Shown here: positions 5,262-11,474 of the stretch, one piece after another
How the letters are laid out: every line of letters begins with the position of its first letter
Numbering within the stretch: position 1 is the first letter of the stretch
Source of the DNA: a virus
IMG/VR virus record: IMGVR_UViG_3300032223_001446
Coordinates: 1 to 20,205 of that record
DNA: 20,205 nucleotides
Strand: one strand, 5' to 3'
The notes under the pieces: generated by a model
Database searches by the model: none
What the model was told of the DNA's origin: nothing
What the model saw: the letters and a program-made list of their open reading frames with translations, nothing else
Position numbers and translations under genes: made by a program

Positions 5262-5336
5262 TTATTCTACCTCAGGCGCAGGGGTTATTAAAATCGCTAT
5301 TAATAGCAAAACCGCAATACACTCTAGAACTAACAT
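5262..5336 (-). CDS. single-helix membrane peptide
   Basis: Encodes 24 residues (MLVLECIAVLLLIAILITPA...). Almost the whole product is one hydrophobic helix. A strong ribosome site (GAGGAGCAAAAA) and a consensus promoter 30 bases upstream argue that it is expressed despite its size. Confidence 0.5.
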   Translation of the reverse strand: MLVLECIAVLLLIAILITPAPEVE

Positions 5337-5364
5337 TTTTTGCTCCTCACTCAATTCAGACTAC

Positions 5365-5393
5365 AGTATACCGCAAAGGGGCAATGATGTCAA
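5365..5393 (-). promoter_or_regulatory. sigma70-type promoter
   Basis: Minus strand TTGACA (5393-5388), 17-nt spacer, TATACT (5370-5365). The start region TAGTCTGAATTGA is shared with the promoter at 6745-6774. It drives the two membrane peptides at 5262 and 5168. Confidence 0.82.
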
Positions 5394-5504
5394 GCGATTC
5401 GGCAGAAAAGGTGCAGTGTTGTGCCACGGCAACGGAATGGGCGAACACACTGATCCCCACTTCACCCCACATTTCCACACTGTTTTTACTAGTGCGTTCC
5501 CAAT

Positions 5505-5523
5505 GCAAATGAGAATCATTCTC
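5505..5523. promoter_or_regulatory. Fur-box-like palindrome
   Basis: The 19-mer GCAAATGAGAATCATTCTC matches the classical Fur box (GATAATGATAATCATTATC) at 15 of 19 positions by my count. It lies in a 155-nt gene-free stretch (5401-5555), about 110 bases upstream of the promoter at 5365-5393. It could alternatively form a 6-bp RNA hairpin (TGAGAA/TTCTCA). Confidence 0.35.
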
Positions 5524-5555
5524 AACGGGCTTGTGATTGTGCTATGTTTTTGCTC

Positions 5556-5825
5556 CTATGGTAATTCTGGGAACTTCGAATATACTACCTTGGACTCATG
5601 TACAATCATCCACTGGTATAGTCTATTATGCACCTTTAATGCTTCTTTCATTCTCTCGGCTATCTTACTATAGGGTGTAGGTAAGTCTGCATCAGATAGG
5701 ATAAACTTTGCGGAATATAGGGTTATACTTGGATGATGACTATCATTCATCCTCTCTTCTGTACTCAGGTCTATTACTGATTTTCCCATAGGCTTATCAG
5801 CAACCCATATGTTAGTGTATGGCAT
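5556..5825 (-). CDS. hypothetical protein
   Basis: Encodes 89 residues starting MPYTNIWVADKP (ATG 5825). A longer frame is open upstream but would overlap the previous gene more, so the shorter start is preferred. Mixed alpha/beta composition; no motif recognised. Last gene of the operon from the promoter at 6745-6774. It is followed by AGGAGC without a nearby start codon. Confidence 0.72.
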   Translation of the reverse strand: MPYTNIWVADKPMGKSVIDLSTEERMNDSHHPSITLYSAKFILSDADLPTPYSKIAERMKEALKVHNRLYQWMIVHESKVVYSKFPELP

Positions 5826-6012
5826 CTTTACTGATAAGTTTATTCCATTTATTGGCAAATTTCATTACGTCATTACCTACCTTGAATAGGTCTTGATTGT
5901 ACACGAATGCAATTAACGCTATCTCAGAATCGACATTGGTATTAGGCAGAGTGGCTAACTTGCCTATAAACTCGATGGATTCGGTATAGGTTTTTGTGTT
6001 GAATTTAGGCAT
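5812..6012 (-). CDS. hypothetical protein
   Basis: Encodes 66 residues, mainly helical, basic C-terminus (FANKWNKLISKDAIH). The ATG follows GGAAAGTCA and overlaps the stop region of the upstream gene by a few bases. No family recognised. Confidence 0.72.
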   Translation of the reverse strand: MPKFNTKTYTESIEFIGKLATLPNTNVDSEIALIAFVYNQDLFKVGNDVMKFANKWNKLISKDAIH

Positions 6013-6157
6013 TGACTTTCCATCCGAAGGTCTGTATCTCTGGGTTATAGTTCCGATCCAGTCTATTGAAGCGGATTATGGCTTGGCGCTTGGTTAATCG
6101 TTTCTCTTCAAAGATATACCCTGCTATTGTCTTATACCAGAATGTATACGTTTCCAT
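6005..6157 (-). CDS. small basic hypothetical protein
   Basis: Encodes 50 residues (METYTFWYKTIAGYIFEEKRL...FGWKVNA), aromatic and arginine rich with an 'LTKRQAIIRFNRLDRN' helix. The ATG overlaps the TAA of the upstream gene (TAATG) and follows GAGGGAAG. No family recognised. Confidence 0.68.
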   Translation of the reverse strand: METYTFWYKTIAGYIFEEKRLTKRQAIIRFNRLDRNYNPEIQTFGWKVNA

Positions 6158-6324
6158 TAATATACTTCCCTCTCGAATACATCATAGTCGATAAAATCGG
6201 CTGCAATTTCTTCTGCGGTTAACTCGTCAGCATATGCTATAGCATCTTTATAGTTAGCGAACACTCGCATTACGGTGTCCCCCTCATATGCTACCCGCTG
6301 GACTACAATGAATACTTTATCCAT
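6157..6324 (-). CDS. small acidic hypothetical protein
   Basis: Encodes 55 residues (MDKVFIVVQRVAYEGDTVM...YDVFEREVY). An N-terminal beta segment is followed by 'VFANYKDAIAYADELTAEE', typical of small phage proteins of unknown role. The ATG follows GGAGTATGCATA and overlaps the upstream stop. Confidence 0.7.
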   Translation of the reverse strand: MDKVFIVVQRVAYEGDTVMRVFANYKDAIAYADELTAEEIAADFIDYDVFEREVY

Positions 6325-6518
6325 TATGCATACTCCGTGTAATTTGCTATAGCATTATTAAAGAATTCCAGAGCCTCGTAATATTCGGTCTCATAGAATT
6401 TTAGCGTTTTCTTGCTCAGACCGGTACCGATATCCAACTCGTAGGTGTATTCACCAGTGCGCCACAGGATGACTCGTTCATTACGCCCATCCCGACCGTC
6501 AGTAATATATTGAATCAT
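6324..6518 (-). CDS. hypothetical protein
   Basis: Encodes 64 residues (MIQYITDGRDGRNERVILWR...NAIANYTEYA). The N-terminal half looks beta-rich, the C-terminal half helical and tyrosine/glutamate rich. The ATG follows GGGGTAAAAA. No family recognised. Second gene after the promoter at 6745-6774. Confidence 0.74.
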   Translation of the reverse strand: MIQYITDGRDGRNERVILWRTGEYTYELDIGTGLSKKTLKFYETEYYEALEFFNNAIANYTEYA

Positions 6519-6530
6519 TTTTTACCCCTA

Positions 6531-6713
6531 TTAGTTTGCAGAATAAAGAACCGTATCACCTACCGCATCGGCTGGGATATCGTCAAAATACAAGGAATCG
6601 CCGGAGATATACATCGAACCGACAGAATCATCATAATCCATACCCATTGTCATACGAACATTTAGGTCAGGATCAACATTTGCTAAAAGAGCAATCAAAT
6701 CACGTACTAACAT
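6531..6713 (-). CDS. small acidic hypothetical protein
   Basis: Encodes 60 residues starting MLVRDLIALLANVDPDLNVRM. The ATG at 6713 with GGAGAAGAAA upstream is clearly better than the upstream in-frame TTG. The pattern 'VRDLIA.L...DPD..V.M' resembles small phage and bacterial proteins in which an N-terminal helix is followed by beta strands and acidic loops; function unknown. First gene of its operon. Confidence 0.76.
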   Translation of the reverse strand: MLVRDLIALLANVDPDLNVRMTMGMDYDDSVGSMYISGDSLYFDDIPADAVGDTVLYSAN

Positions 6714-6744
6714 TTTCTTCTCCGTAATAATCAATTCAGACTAT

Positions 6745-6774
6745 AGTATACCGAAATGGGGGTAGGTTTGTCAA
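6745..6774 (-). promoter_or_regulatory. sigma70-type promoter
   Basis: Minus strand TTGACA (6774-6769), 18-nt spacer, TATACT (6750-6745). It drives six genes from 6531 down to 5556. Confidence 0.82.
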
Positions 6775-6811
6775 GCGATTATGGTGGATTGTTTTGTTGC
6801 TATTTTGCAAA

Positions 6812-7036
6812 CTAGTCTATCCCCATCCGTTGCCGAATGGCTTTTCTGCCATCTTCCTGCGGACATGCTTTGATACACTCACGGACTATAGCCTCGGCAA
6901 AGGTGTATACATCATCCTCGGTTGCCCATGCGGACATGAAATAATGCCGTGGTGTTTCATGCTCAATATAATTCAGCAGACCAGCATCAGTCCCTAGTTT
7001 GCTGAATAGGGGGTGCTGCGGCTTATATTCATCCAT
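6812..7036 (-). CDS. phage small protein, distant relative of the 'HFGIE' family
   Basis: Encodes 74 residues. The central helix 'VYTFAEAIVRECIKAC' and the C-terminal 'RKAIRQRMGID' parallel the 'FAELIVRKC ... IAKYFGIE' layout of the proteins at 1776, 3035 and 3259. The ATG follows AAGGTGTAAT. Function unknown. Confidence 0.78.
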   Translation of the reverse strand: MDEYKPQHPLFSKLGTDAGLLNYIEHETPRHYFMSAWATEDDVYTFAEAIVRECIKACPQEDGRKAIRQRMGID

Positions 7037-7037
7037 A

Positions 7038-7412
7038 TTACACCTTTGCGTATGGTTTGTTCCACTTACCGATATTCACATCGATATACCAGCCCACATT
7101 AAAGTAATCGGTTTGTGCATCAGACTTATCCCAATTACCCGCATTCATAGCAGGAATCACTTCGGATAAAAATGCACGTGTACGACCATTGAAGTGGTCT
7201 TTGTACCAGTAGGGATTAACTTGAATACCGAATTTCTGGGCATCCTCAGTATTACCATAATCTTTGTACATATCAAGGGCGCCTTCTTTGATATTCAGCA
7301 CCAGTGTGGAATGATTACGGACAGCCAGTGAACCCTTCACTTTGTATTTTTTCAGGATTGCTTTCACTTGGGGAGCGATTTTCGCTTTCAACTCTTGGGA
7401 AACGTAAGCCAT
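7038..7412 (-). CDS. conserved phage protein of unknown function
   Basis: Encodes 124 residues starting MAYVSQELKAKIAPQVKAIL. The sequence 'KYKVKGSLAVRNHSTLVLNI', then 'FNVGWYIDVNIGKWNKPY' at the C-terminus, belongs to a family I recognise as recurring in phages and plasmids, with no known activity. The ATG follows AGGAG with seven bases spacing. It is the longest gene of the operon from the internal promoter at 7882-7910. Confidence 0.85.
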   Translation of the reverse strand: MAYVSQELKAKIAPQVKAILKKYKVKGSLAVRNHSTLVLNIKEGALDMYKDYGNTEDAQKFGIQVNPYWYKDHFNGRTRAFLSEVIPAMNAGNWDKSDAQTDYFNVGWYIDVNIGKWNKPYAKV

Positions 7413-7426
7413 GATAAAACTCCTAA

Positions 7427-7642
7427 TTAAAGATCAATCTGTAAATCGTATGCTGTGGATTGCATATTGCCATTATATGCACGATAGGTTTTTCCCAACC
7501 CTGCTACACCCTCACGAATACACTCGTCTAAAGCCATCTGGGCGAACATATTAATGGATGCATTATCACCTACGCCACGCTTAATTTGCGCTTTTGTCGT
7601 GTAGAATGACACGCCATTCACAATCACTCGAACCTTACTCAT
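7427..7642 (-). CDS. hypothetical protein
   Basis: Encodes 71 residues (MSKVRVIVNGVSFYTTKAQI...TAYDLQIDL). Beta-rich N-terminus followed by a helical segment (MFAQMALDECIREG). ATGA overlap with the upstream gene. No family recognised. Confidence 0.76.
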   Translation of the reverse strand: MSKVRVIVNGVSFYTTKAQIKRGVGDNASINMFAQMALDECIREGVAGLGKTYRAYNGNMQSTAYDLQIDL

Positions 7643-7848
7643 ACTAATTCCCCTTTCAATTTCGCAACTAGAGCCAGTGCATATTCATTCGCATTGGTAG
7701 TCGCATAATCATCGGACATCTGGTTGAAACTATTAACATCAGTCCAACCTTGCTCATTGTATTCTACGAACCGCTGAACCACATAGTCCAGACCCCTAGA
7801 GATAACACGGACATCACCGTAATCCCTACTCACAAAAATATCACTCAT
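7639..7848 (-). CDS. hypothetical protein
   Basis: Encodes 69 residues (MSDIFVSRDYGDVRVISRGL...LVAKLKGELV). Predicted beta N-terminus and helical C-terminus. The ATG follows GGGAGTAATAA. First gene downstream of the promoter that lies inside the 7852-8046 gene. No family recognised. Confidence 0.76.
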   Translation of the reverse strand: MSDIFVSRDYGDVRVISRGLDYVVQRFVEYNEQGWTDVNSFNQMSDDYATTNANEYALALVAKLKGELV

Positions 7849-7851
7849 TTA

Positions 7852-8046
7852 TTACTCCCATTCGTCATCATCAATACGTTTATTATCGTCGATATCGGCA
7901 GGTTTGTCAAGCGGTTCTGGTAATTTGTTTTGTTGTGGTTTTACAACAGGATTGATGGGTTGGGGCAGTTCAGCGGACAATAGCACAATGACAACACCGA
8001 ACAGAATGAGAATTATTTCGCAAATGATAACAATGAACCATATCAT
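7852..8046 (-). CDS. single-pass membrane protein with proline-rich acidic tail
   Basis: Encodes 64 residues: a transmembrane helix at about residues 2-25, then a proline-rich linker (LPQPINPVVKPQQN) and an acidic end (DDNKRIDDDEWE). The promoter at 7882-7910 lies wholly inside its coding region. ATGA overlap with the upstream membrane gene. No family recognised. Confidence 0.76.
   Translation of the reverse strand: MIWFIVIICEIILILFGVVIVLLSAELPQPINPVVKPQQNKLPEPLDKPADIDDNKRIDDDEWE
7882..7910 (-). promoter_or_regulatory. sigma70-type promoter inside a coding region
   Basis: Minus strand TTGACA (7910-7905), 17-nt spacer, GATAAT (7887-7882), with the same CGC lead as the other promoters. It lies within the 3' end of the 7852-8046 gene and would drive 7639 down to 6812. 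Confidence 0.72.
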
Positions 8047-8231
8047 TTCAAAGGGATAATAGCCTTTGTCTTAACACAAATATAATCATTCTTGGTGGCT
8101 ATAAGTGTACCATTAGCCTCGGTGCATTGTTTAGAATATTCAGCCCGTTCATGGTATAGACCGAATACCAGTATAGGGACAAGGCAGATTAATCCTGCCC
8201 ATAAACCCATCATTATATGTTTATCACTCAT
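8043..8231 (-). CDS. membrane-anchored small protein with a two-cysteine exterior domain
   Basis: Encodes 62 residues: transmembrane helix at about 8-25, then a polar part with C36 and C52 (KQCTEANG, DYICVK) that could form a disulphide in the periplasm. The same plan is seen in the gene upstream (8228-8470). Overlapping stop/start on both sides. Function unknown. Confidence 0.76.
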   Translation of the reverse strand: MSDKHIMMGLWAGLICLVPILVFGLYHERAEYSKQCTEANGTLIATKNDYICVKTKAIIPLK

Positions 8232-8470
8232 TTATTATCACCTTCGACACAATAGCCACCAACAAATTGGTATACATTAGAATCCACTCTTACTTGCTCA
8301 TAAATTTGATTGTCAACGCATTTAAACGGATCACGATAATTTTGTGACCAATAAAACACACCGTAGCCAATGCCTGCTAGTATCATTAGAATAGGAATAT
8401 ACTTCAGGAATTTCACAATCCCTGGCATCATCTCCAATAATTTTGGCAATATGTTTAACAGGTTTTTCAT
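8228..8470 (-). CDS. membrane-anchored small protein with a two-cysteine exterior domain
   Basis: Encodes 80 residues: amphipathic N-terminus, transmembrane helix at about 24-42, then a hydrophilic part with C51 and C74. It resembles the neighbour at 8043-8231 in layout. ATGA overlap with the coiled-coil gene upstream. Holin or envelope functions are possible but unsupported by any motif. Confidence 0.76.
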   Translation of the reverse strand: MKNLLNILPKLLEMMPGIVKFLKYIPILMILAGIGYGVFYWSQNYRDPFKCVDNQIYEQVRVDSNVYQFVGGYCVEGDNK

Positions 8471-8775
8471 TTTTTCTTAGCTTTATTCTTTGCTATGGCT
8501 GCCGCACGTTCTAAGGCTTCTTTCTCTTGTGCATCACGTTTTGCTTTCTCTTGTGCGGCTGCTATTTTAGCACGGTCTTCATCAGCCTTGGCTATCATGC
8601 CTTTAATCATCAGCAGGACTTTATCTTTCTCACGTTCTGCAATAATCTTAACGGCCATGAGTTTACCCTCATAGGATTTGGCTTCTTCAAGAAAACCTTC
8701 AGGCACAGCCAATTTCTTTTTCTTTGGCTTATGTGCATCAAGTTGTTTTTTTAGGTCGTCAGCATCATCAGGCAT
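8467..8775 (-). CDS. lysine/alanine-rich coiled-coil protein
   Basis: Encodes 102 residues. After a charged N-terminus (DDADDLKKQLDAHKPKKKK) it is nearly all helix-forming with heptad-like alanine/lysine/glutamate repeats (KIAAAQEKAKRDAQEKEAL) and ends KNKAKKK. No signal peptide. The ATG follows AAGGCACT. The role is unknown; coupling to two membrane proteins suggests a shared function. Confidence 0.78.
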   Translation of the reverse strand: MPDDADDLKKQLDAHKPKKKKLAVPEGFLEEAKSYEGKLMAVKIIAEREKDKVLLMIKGMIAKADEDRAKIAAAQEKAKRDAQEKEALERAAAIAKNKAKKK

Positions 8776-8790
8776 AGTGCCTTATTTATT

Positions 8791-8967
8791 CTAGGCTGCT
8801 TCGGGCAACTTTTGCAGGTCTTCGATACGACTTTCCAATACACCAATAGCAGTATTGAAATGCCCAGTGCCTGAGGTTTCAGGCTTAAAATAATAACGGC
8901 GCAGAATCTCTACTTCATTTTGTAGAACGGCGATATACTCTTCACGGCTAGTAAAAAACTGTTTCAT
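8791..8967 (-). CDS. small helical hypothetical protein
   Basis: Encodes 58 residues starting MKQFFTSREEYIAVLQNEVE. ATG 8967 is preferred over 8973 because AAGGAG is six bases upstream of the former and abuts the latter. Two helices joined by a glycine-containing turn (PETSGTGHF). No family recognised. Confidence 0.74.
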   Translation of the reverse strand: MKQFFTSREEYIAVLQNEVEILRRYYFKPETSGTGHFNTAIGVLESRIEDLQKLPEAA

Positions 8968-8977
8968 AATCATCTCC

Positions 8978-9115
8978 TTATTTTAATGGTACTTGTTCTT
9001 TAGGGGTAGCCCATGCACCCGCAGCCTGTAGGTCTTTGCCAGCACCAGATAGTATGCCAGCGGTTGTGTTACATGCTGCCAATGATACGACCATAATCAA
9101 TAATACGATTTTCAT
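8978..9115 (-). CDS. entericidin-like lipoprotein
   Basis: Encodes 45 residues: a lipoprotein signal peptide with lipobox SLAAC (cysteine at 15), followed by NTTAGILSGAGKDLQAAG, which closely follows the EcnA/EcnB pattern 'CNT.AG.G.D.QAAG'. Entericidins are small bacterial membrane lipoproteins of a toxin-antidote pair linked to stationary-phase lysis. The ATG follows GGAGTTATAGA with an ATGA overlap. Whether this copy is lytic or protective cannot be told from sequence. It is too short for many gene callers. Confidence 0.8.
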   Translation of the reverse strand: MKIVLLIMVVSLAACNTTAGILSGAGKDLQAAGAWATPKEQVPLK

Positions 9116-9333
9116 TCTATAACTCCTTCACCAATATATTTTTTAAATCCATTCGCATCCTCAAACAACTTAGCATCGATGCCACACAAATCATCAGAAT
9201 TCCGCATCTCATATGCTGACATTTTTTCATGCCGACCCCATATCACATCGACGCATTTTACCGACTGCTCCGAGTTACACATCTCGGAGAGCGGTAGGAA
9301 GTGAATGCAATCTTTGCAAAATTTTACGGTCAC
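9112..9333 (-). CDS. cysteine-rich, probably zinc-binding phage protein
   Basis: Encodes 73 residues from GTG 9333 (MTVKFCKDCIHF), overlapping the TGA of the upstream gene (GTGA) with AGGTG close upstream; a TTG at 9348 is also possible. 'CKDC.HF', further cysteines, and the ending 'LCGIDAKLFED' match a small phage family seen repeatedly in tailed phages. The role is unknown. Confidence 0.8.
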   Translation of the reverse strand: MTVKFCKDCIHFLPLSEMCNSEQSVKCVDVIWGRHEKMSAYEMRNSDDLCGIDAKLFEDANGFKKYIGEGVIE

Positions 9334-9647
9334 GATACACCTGTCCAACGAATGCGGTCGATATATGATTTTTGGTCAAACACATTACCACGCACAAAAT
9401 TACGGGCAGGGGCTTTCCAGCTGGCTGCTCTCCATATATTGCCATTCTCTTTTTCAACAAAGCAAAAGACCGAACGGCTACCGCCACCAGAGATACTAAC
9501 AACCTTTACGTATTTTTTACCCTCGTCAAACTCCACGCCAAACTTATCTTGCGGGTAATCCAAATCTTTAAGAAATCTGGCATAGTCTGCCACGATTACA
9601 TCTTTCAAGCCAATCAAGGCGGTAGCTAATTCATTGCTCACGTTCAT
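9330..9647 (-). CDS. conserved phage protein of unknown function
   Basis: Encodes 105 residues. The C-terminal pattern 'SVFCFVEKENGNIWRAASWKAPARNFVRGN' is characteristic of a small phage family with unknown activity. An N-terminal helix is followed by beta strands (KYVKVVSISGGGSRSV). The ATG follows GGGGAGATGGT with an ATGA overlap. Confidence 0.84.
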   Translation of the reverse strand: MNVSNELATALIGLKDVIVADYARFLKDLDYPQDKFGVEFDEGKKYVKVVSISGGGSRSVFCFVEKENGNIWRAASWKAPARNFVRGNVFDQKSYIDRIRWTGVS

Positions 9648-9826
9648 ACCATCTCCCCATAAGCCATTGCATCATTATCATAACTATTGGCGGCGTACAA
9701 CATAGCCTCATGCTCGGCATACAATATATCCATCAAAGCCTCATACTCATCATCAATTTCTGCTTCGATACTCAACTCAGCCAACTCGGCTGCTAGTGCA
9801 TTAATTTCATTGAATTCATTAGCCAT
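9644..9826 (-). CDS. small acidic hypothetical protein
   Basis: Encodes 60 residues starting MANEFNEINALAAELAEL. The ATG at 9826 has GGAGATTGAT upstream. The open frame extends further to 9919, but that part is covered by the promoter at 9857-9885, so it is not counted. The product is strongly acidic and helical, rich in alanine and glutamate. First gene of its operon. Confidence 0.75.
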   Translation of the reverse strand: MANEFNEINALAAELAELSIEAEIDDEYEALMDILYAEHEAMLYAANSYDNDAMAYGEMV

Positions 9827-9856
9827 ATCAATCTCCAAGTCATCATCGAAAATACT

Positions 9857-9885
9857 ATTATCGTGGATAATAGGTTGTTTGTCAA
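9857..9885 (-). promoter_or_regulatory. sigma70-type promoter
   Basis: Minus strand TTGACA (9885-9880), 17-nt spacer, GATAAT (9862-9857). It drives about nine genes from 9644 down to 7852, including the entericidin-like gene. Confidence 0.8.
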
Positions 9886-9893
9886 GCGATTGT

Positions 9894-10187
9894 TTAGTTG
9901 TCAACTTGAAATTCTCCATTTGACAACAAATCTACTTCATCTTCCGGCTCGTTTAGGCGGTTTTCTTTTGCTTTGATGATAGCGATAGCATCCCGTATCT
10001 CAGACCAGTCAGGGCGCTCCCTATACGTTCCAACATAGAATCCCCGTATGGTACTCATACCACGTAACTCATCGGCGTTGGCAATGTATATAAAATCATA
10101 ACTAAAACCTTTCATTCTCTTATTGATAACAAAGTCTTGGAACTCCTGATAGTTACCAGCAACAACAAAAAGTTTCAATCTTGACAT
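9894..10187 (-). CDS. hypothetical protein
   Basis: Encodes 97 residues starting MSRLKLFVVAGNYQEFQDFV, with GGAGG just upstream and a TGATG overlap. The alternating strands and helices 'LKLFVVAGN..EF..F....', 'DFIYIANADELRGM' and 'GFYVGTYRERPDW..I.' suggest a small Rossmann-like alpha/beta fold; I recall similar phage proteins without known function. Confidence 0.78.
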   Translation of the reverse strand: MSRLKLFVVAGNYQEFQDFVINKRMKGFSYDFIYIANADELRGMSTIRGFYVGTYRERPDWSEIRDAIAIIKAKENRLNEPEDEVDLLSNGEFQVDN

Positions 10188-10357
10188 CAAGCCTCCACAC
10201 AATAGCCAGCCTCAATCAACGCCTTTGCAGTGCGCCCATATGAGCCTTGTAGTTTCCATGCCATACCAGAGGTAATCAATTCCTGAAACAAATCGATGAT
10301 ATCTAACGCATCCAATTCGCCTTGTTCGTAGGCGATAACTTGATTCAGCACAGTCAT
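10187..10357 (-). CDS. small phage protein of a common 'LFQ.LI..G.AW.LQG.YGR' family
   Basis: Encodes 56 residues (MTVLNQVIAYEQGELDALD... GYCVEA). The pattern 'IIDLFQELI.SGMAWKLQGSYGRTAKALIEAG' is one of the most frequent small-protein motifs in tailed phages; its role is unknown. The ATG follows AAGGGGTTGAATA and overlaps the TAA of the upstream gene by one base. Confidence 0.82.
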   Translation of the reverse strand: MTVLNQVIAYEQGELDALDIIDLFQELITSGMAWKLQGSYGRTAKALIEAGYCVEA

Positions 10358-10584
10358 TATTCAACCCCTTCACGTTGATCCATCATCTCAAACAAAATAA
10401 ATTTCGCAACATTTAATTGTTTGCGAACTTGCTCTGATTGCCCACGCTCTGTCAATTCTTGACAATCACTAAGAATACCTGCAACTACCATCTCCAATCC
10501 ACTCAACTTGGCAGTAATGCTTTCCATATACTGCTCACGAATGTCACTCTCGGACATACCAAACATTTGTTTATCGTTACTCAT
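10357..10584 (-). CDS. helical hypothetical protein
   Basis: Encodes 75 residues (MSNDKQMFGMSESDIREQYM...MDQREGVE), almost entirely helical. Similar small proteins ('Y...I.AKL.G..M...GILSDCQE') occur in phages without known function. The ATG follows AGGAGTTTAC. Confidence 0.78.
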   Translation of the reverse strand: MSNDKQMFGMSESDIREQYMESITAKLSGLEMVVAGILSDCQELTERGQSEQVRKQLNVAKFILFEMMDQREGVE

Positions 10585-10592
10585 GTAAACTC

Positions 10593-10862
10593 CTATCTAA
10601 AAACGATCAATGCTAACAATACGCTATTAAAAAAGAAACCCACTGCATTACTTATAATATACAGTTTATCATTTCTACCTAACGCACGAATCAAGAACAA
10701 GAACAATCCTGCCCAGACCATCAACACCATACTAACTGGTGGAAGTCTATCATTATAACCTAGTATCACACCAATACTTGTCGGAAGAGTCGCAGCATGT
10801 ATCAGAACCATACCAACCCAACCACACAACTCACTCAAATCAAAATCTGTTCTAAATCTCAT
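10593..10862 (-). CDS. integral membrane protein
   Basis: Encodes 89 residues with about three hydrophobic segments (roughly 13-33, 41-60, 67-88). The N-terminus is hydrophilic (MRFRTDFDLSEL). The ATG follows AAGTGAGTTTGAA. First gene after the promoter at 10899-10927. No family recognised. Confidence 0.76.
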   Translation of the reverse strand: MRFRTDFDLSELCGWVGMVLIHAATLPTSIGVILGYNDRLPPVSMVLMVWAGLFLFLIRALGRNDKLYIISNAVGFFFNSVLLALIVFR

Positions 10863-10898
10863 TTCAAACTCACTTTCTATTTCATCTTCTATGCTCCT

Positions 10899-10927
10899 AG
10901 TATACCGAAATACGGCAAGAATGTCAA
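10899..10927 (-). promoter_or_regulatory. sigma70-type promoter
   Basis: Minus strand TTGACA (10927-10922), 17-nt spacer, TATACT (10904-10899). It lies just downstream of a terminator, so it starts a new operon covering 10593 down to 9894. Confidence 0.84.
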
Positions 10928-10944
10928 GCGATTGTGTGGTTGTT

Positions 10945-10976
10945 GTAAAAAAACGACACCGAAATGTCGTCTTTTT
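10945..10976 (-). terminator. Rho-independent terminator
   Basis: Minus strand: ACGACA-TTTCGG-TGTCGT (10970-10953) followed by a run of seven T. It also has a T-run on the plus side, so it may work in both directions. It ends the transcript of the 11015-13749 genes and insulates the next promoter. Confidence 0.85.
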
Positions 10977-11014
10977 GTTATCTATTTGGAAACTTTCGCT
11001 TTCTCCACAGTGAT

Positions 11015-11455
11015 TTACGTTGTTTTTCTTGCATCTTTTATCTCCCTGATAAGTCTGACTTTATCATCTGGCAATACATGGACTCTGGAACGAAATATGT
11101 ATTCATTAGTTTCAAGATTTTCCATTCGTGTGAATTCTATACACTTTGCTTTGACCATTTCATCTAGCATTTTGTTAATCAATATTTTTTTGACTGCATC
11201 TATTGTATCGTCGCCTAGTAAATACGATCCGGGCAATCGATGCTCAACAAATAATGTTTGCCCTTCAATTACATGATCAACAAAATTTTGGAATGTATTA
11301 CTATTACTGATATGATGACCACCCAATGTACTATCCGCAATCAAATGTGACGGTACATGTGTAATTCCGGCTGCACTACTACCTCCACTACCACCAAGAA
11401 TTGGTCCGACTGTTACTGTCGTTACACCCTTGGGCACTTTGAATATTCCTGACAT
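11015..11455 (-). CDS. hypothetical protein with glycine/serine-rich N-terminal part
   Basis: Encodes 146 residues. Residues 1-60 are glycine/serine/threonine rich (VGPILGGSGGSSAAG), suggesting an extended, possibly structural segment. Residues 85-146 are helical and charged (DDTIDAVKKILINKMLDEM). The ATG follows TGGAGATGTT. It lies between tRNA-Arg and the terminator, last in its operon. A minor virion component is possible, but no motif supports it. Confidence 0.75.
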   Translation of the reverse strand: MSGIFKVPKGVTTVTVGPILGGSGGSSAAGITHVPSHLIADSTLGGHHISNSNTFQNFVDHVIEGQTLFVEHRLPGSYLLGDDTIDAVKKILINKMLDEMVKAKCIEFTRMENLETNEYIFRSRVHVLPDDKVRLIREIKDARKTT

Positions 11456-11474
11456 AACATCTCCATAATATATT

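Noticed and set aside
5361-5519. Minus-strand frame of 52 codons starting in the Fur-box-like palindrome
   Set aside because: It reads through the promoter at 5365-5393, has no ribosome site and an unusual proline/cysteine-rich product; considered non-coding.
7852-8775. A holin/spanin lysis cassette
   Set aside because: No lipobox spanin partner, endolysin or holin motif is seen; two-cysteine exterior domains do not fit a typical spanin.
9827-9919. N-terminal extension of the 9644 gene
   Set aside because: The extension is made of promoter DNA and the internal ATG at 9826 has a good ribosome site.
10797-11276. Long plus-strand frame of 159 codons
   Set aside because: It lies opposite a promoter, a terminator and well-supported minus-strand genes, and its composition is that of a shadow frame.
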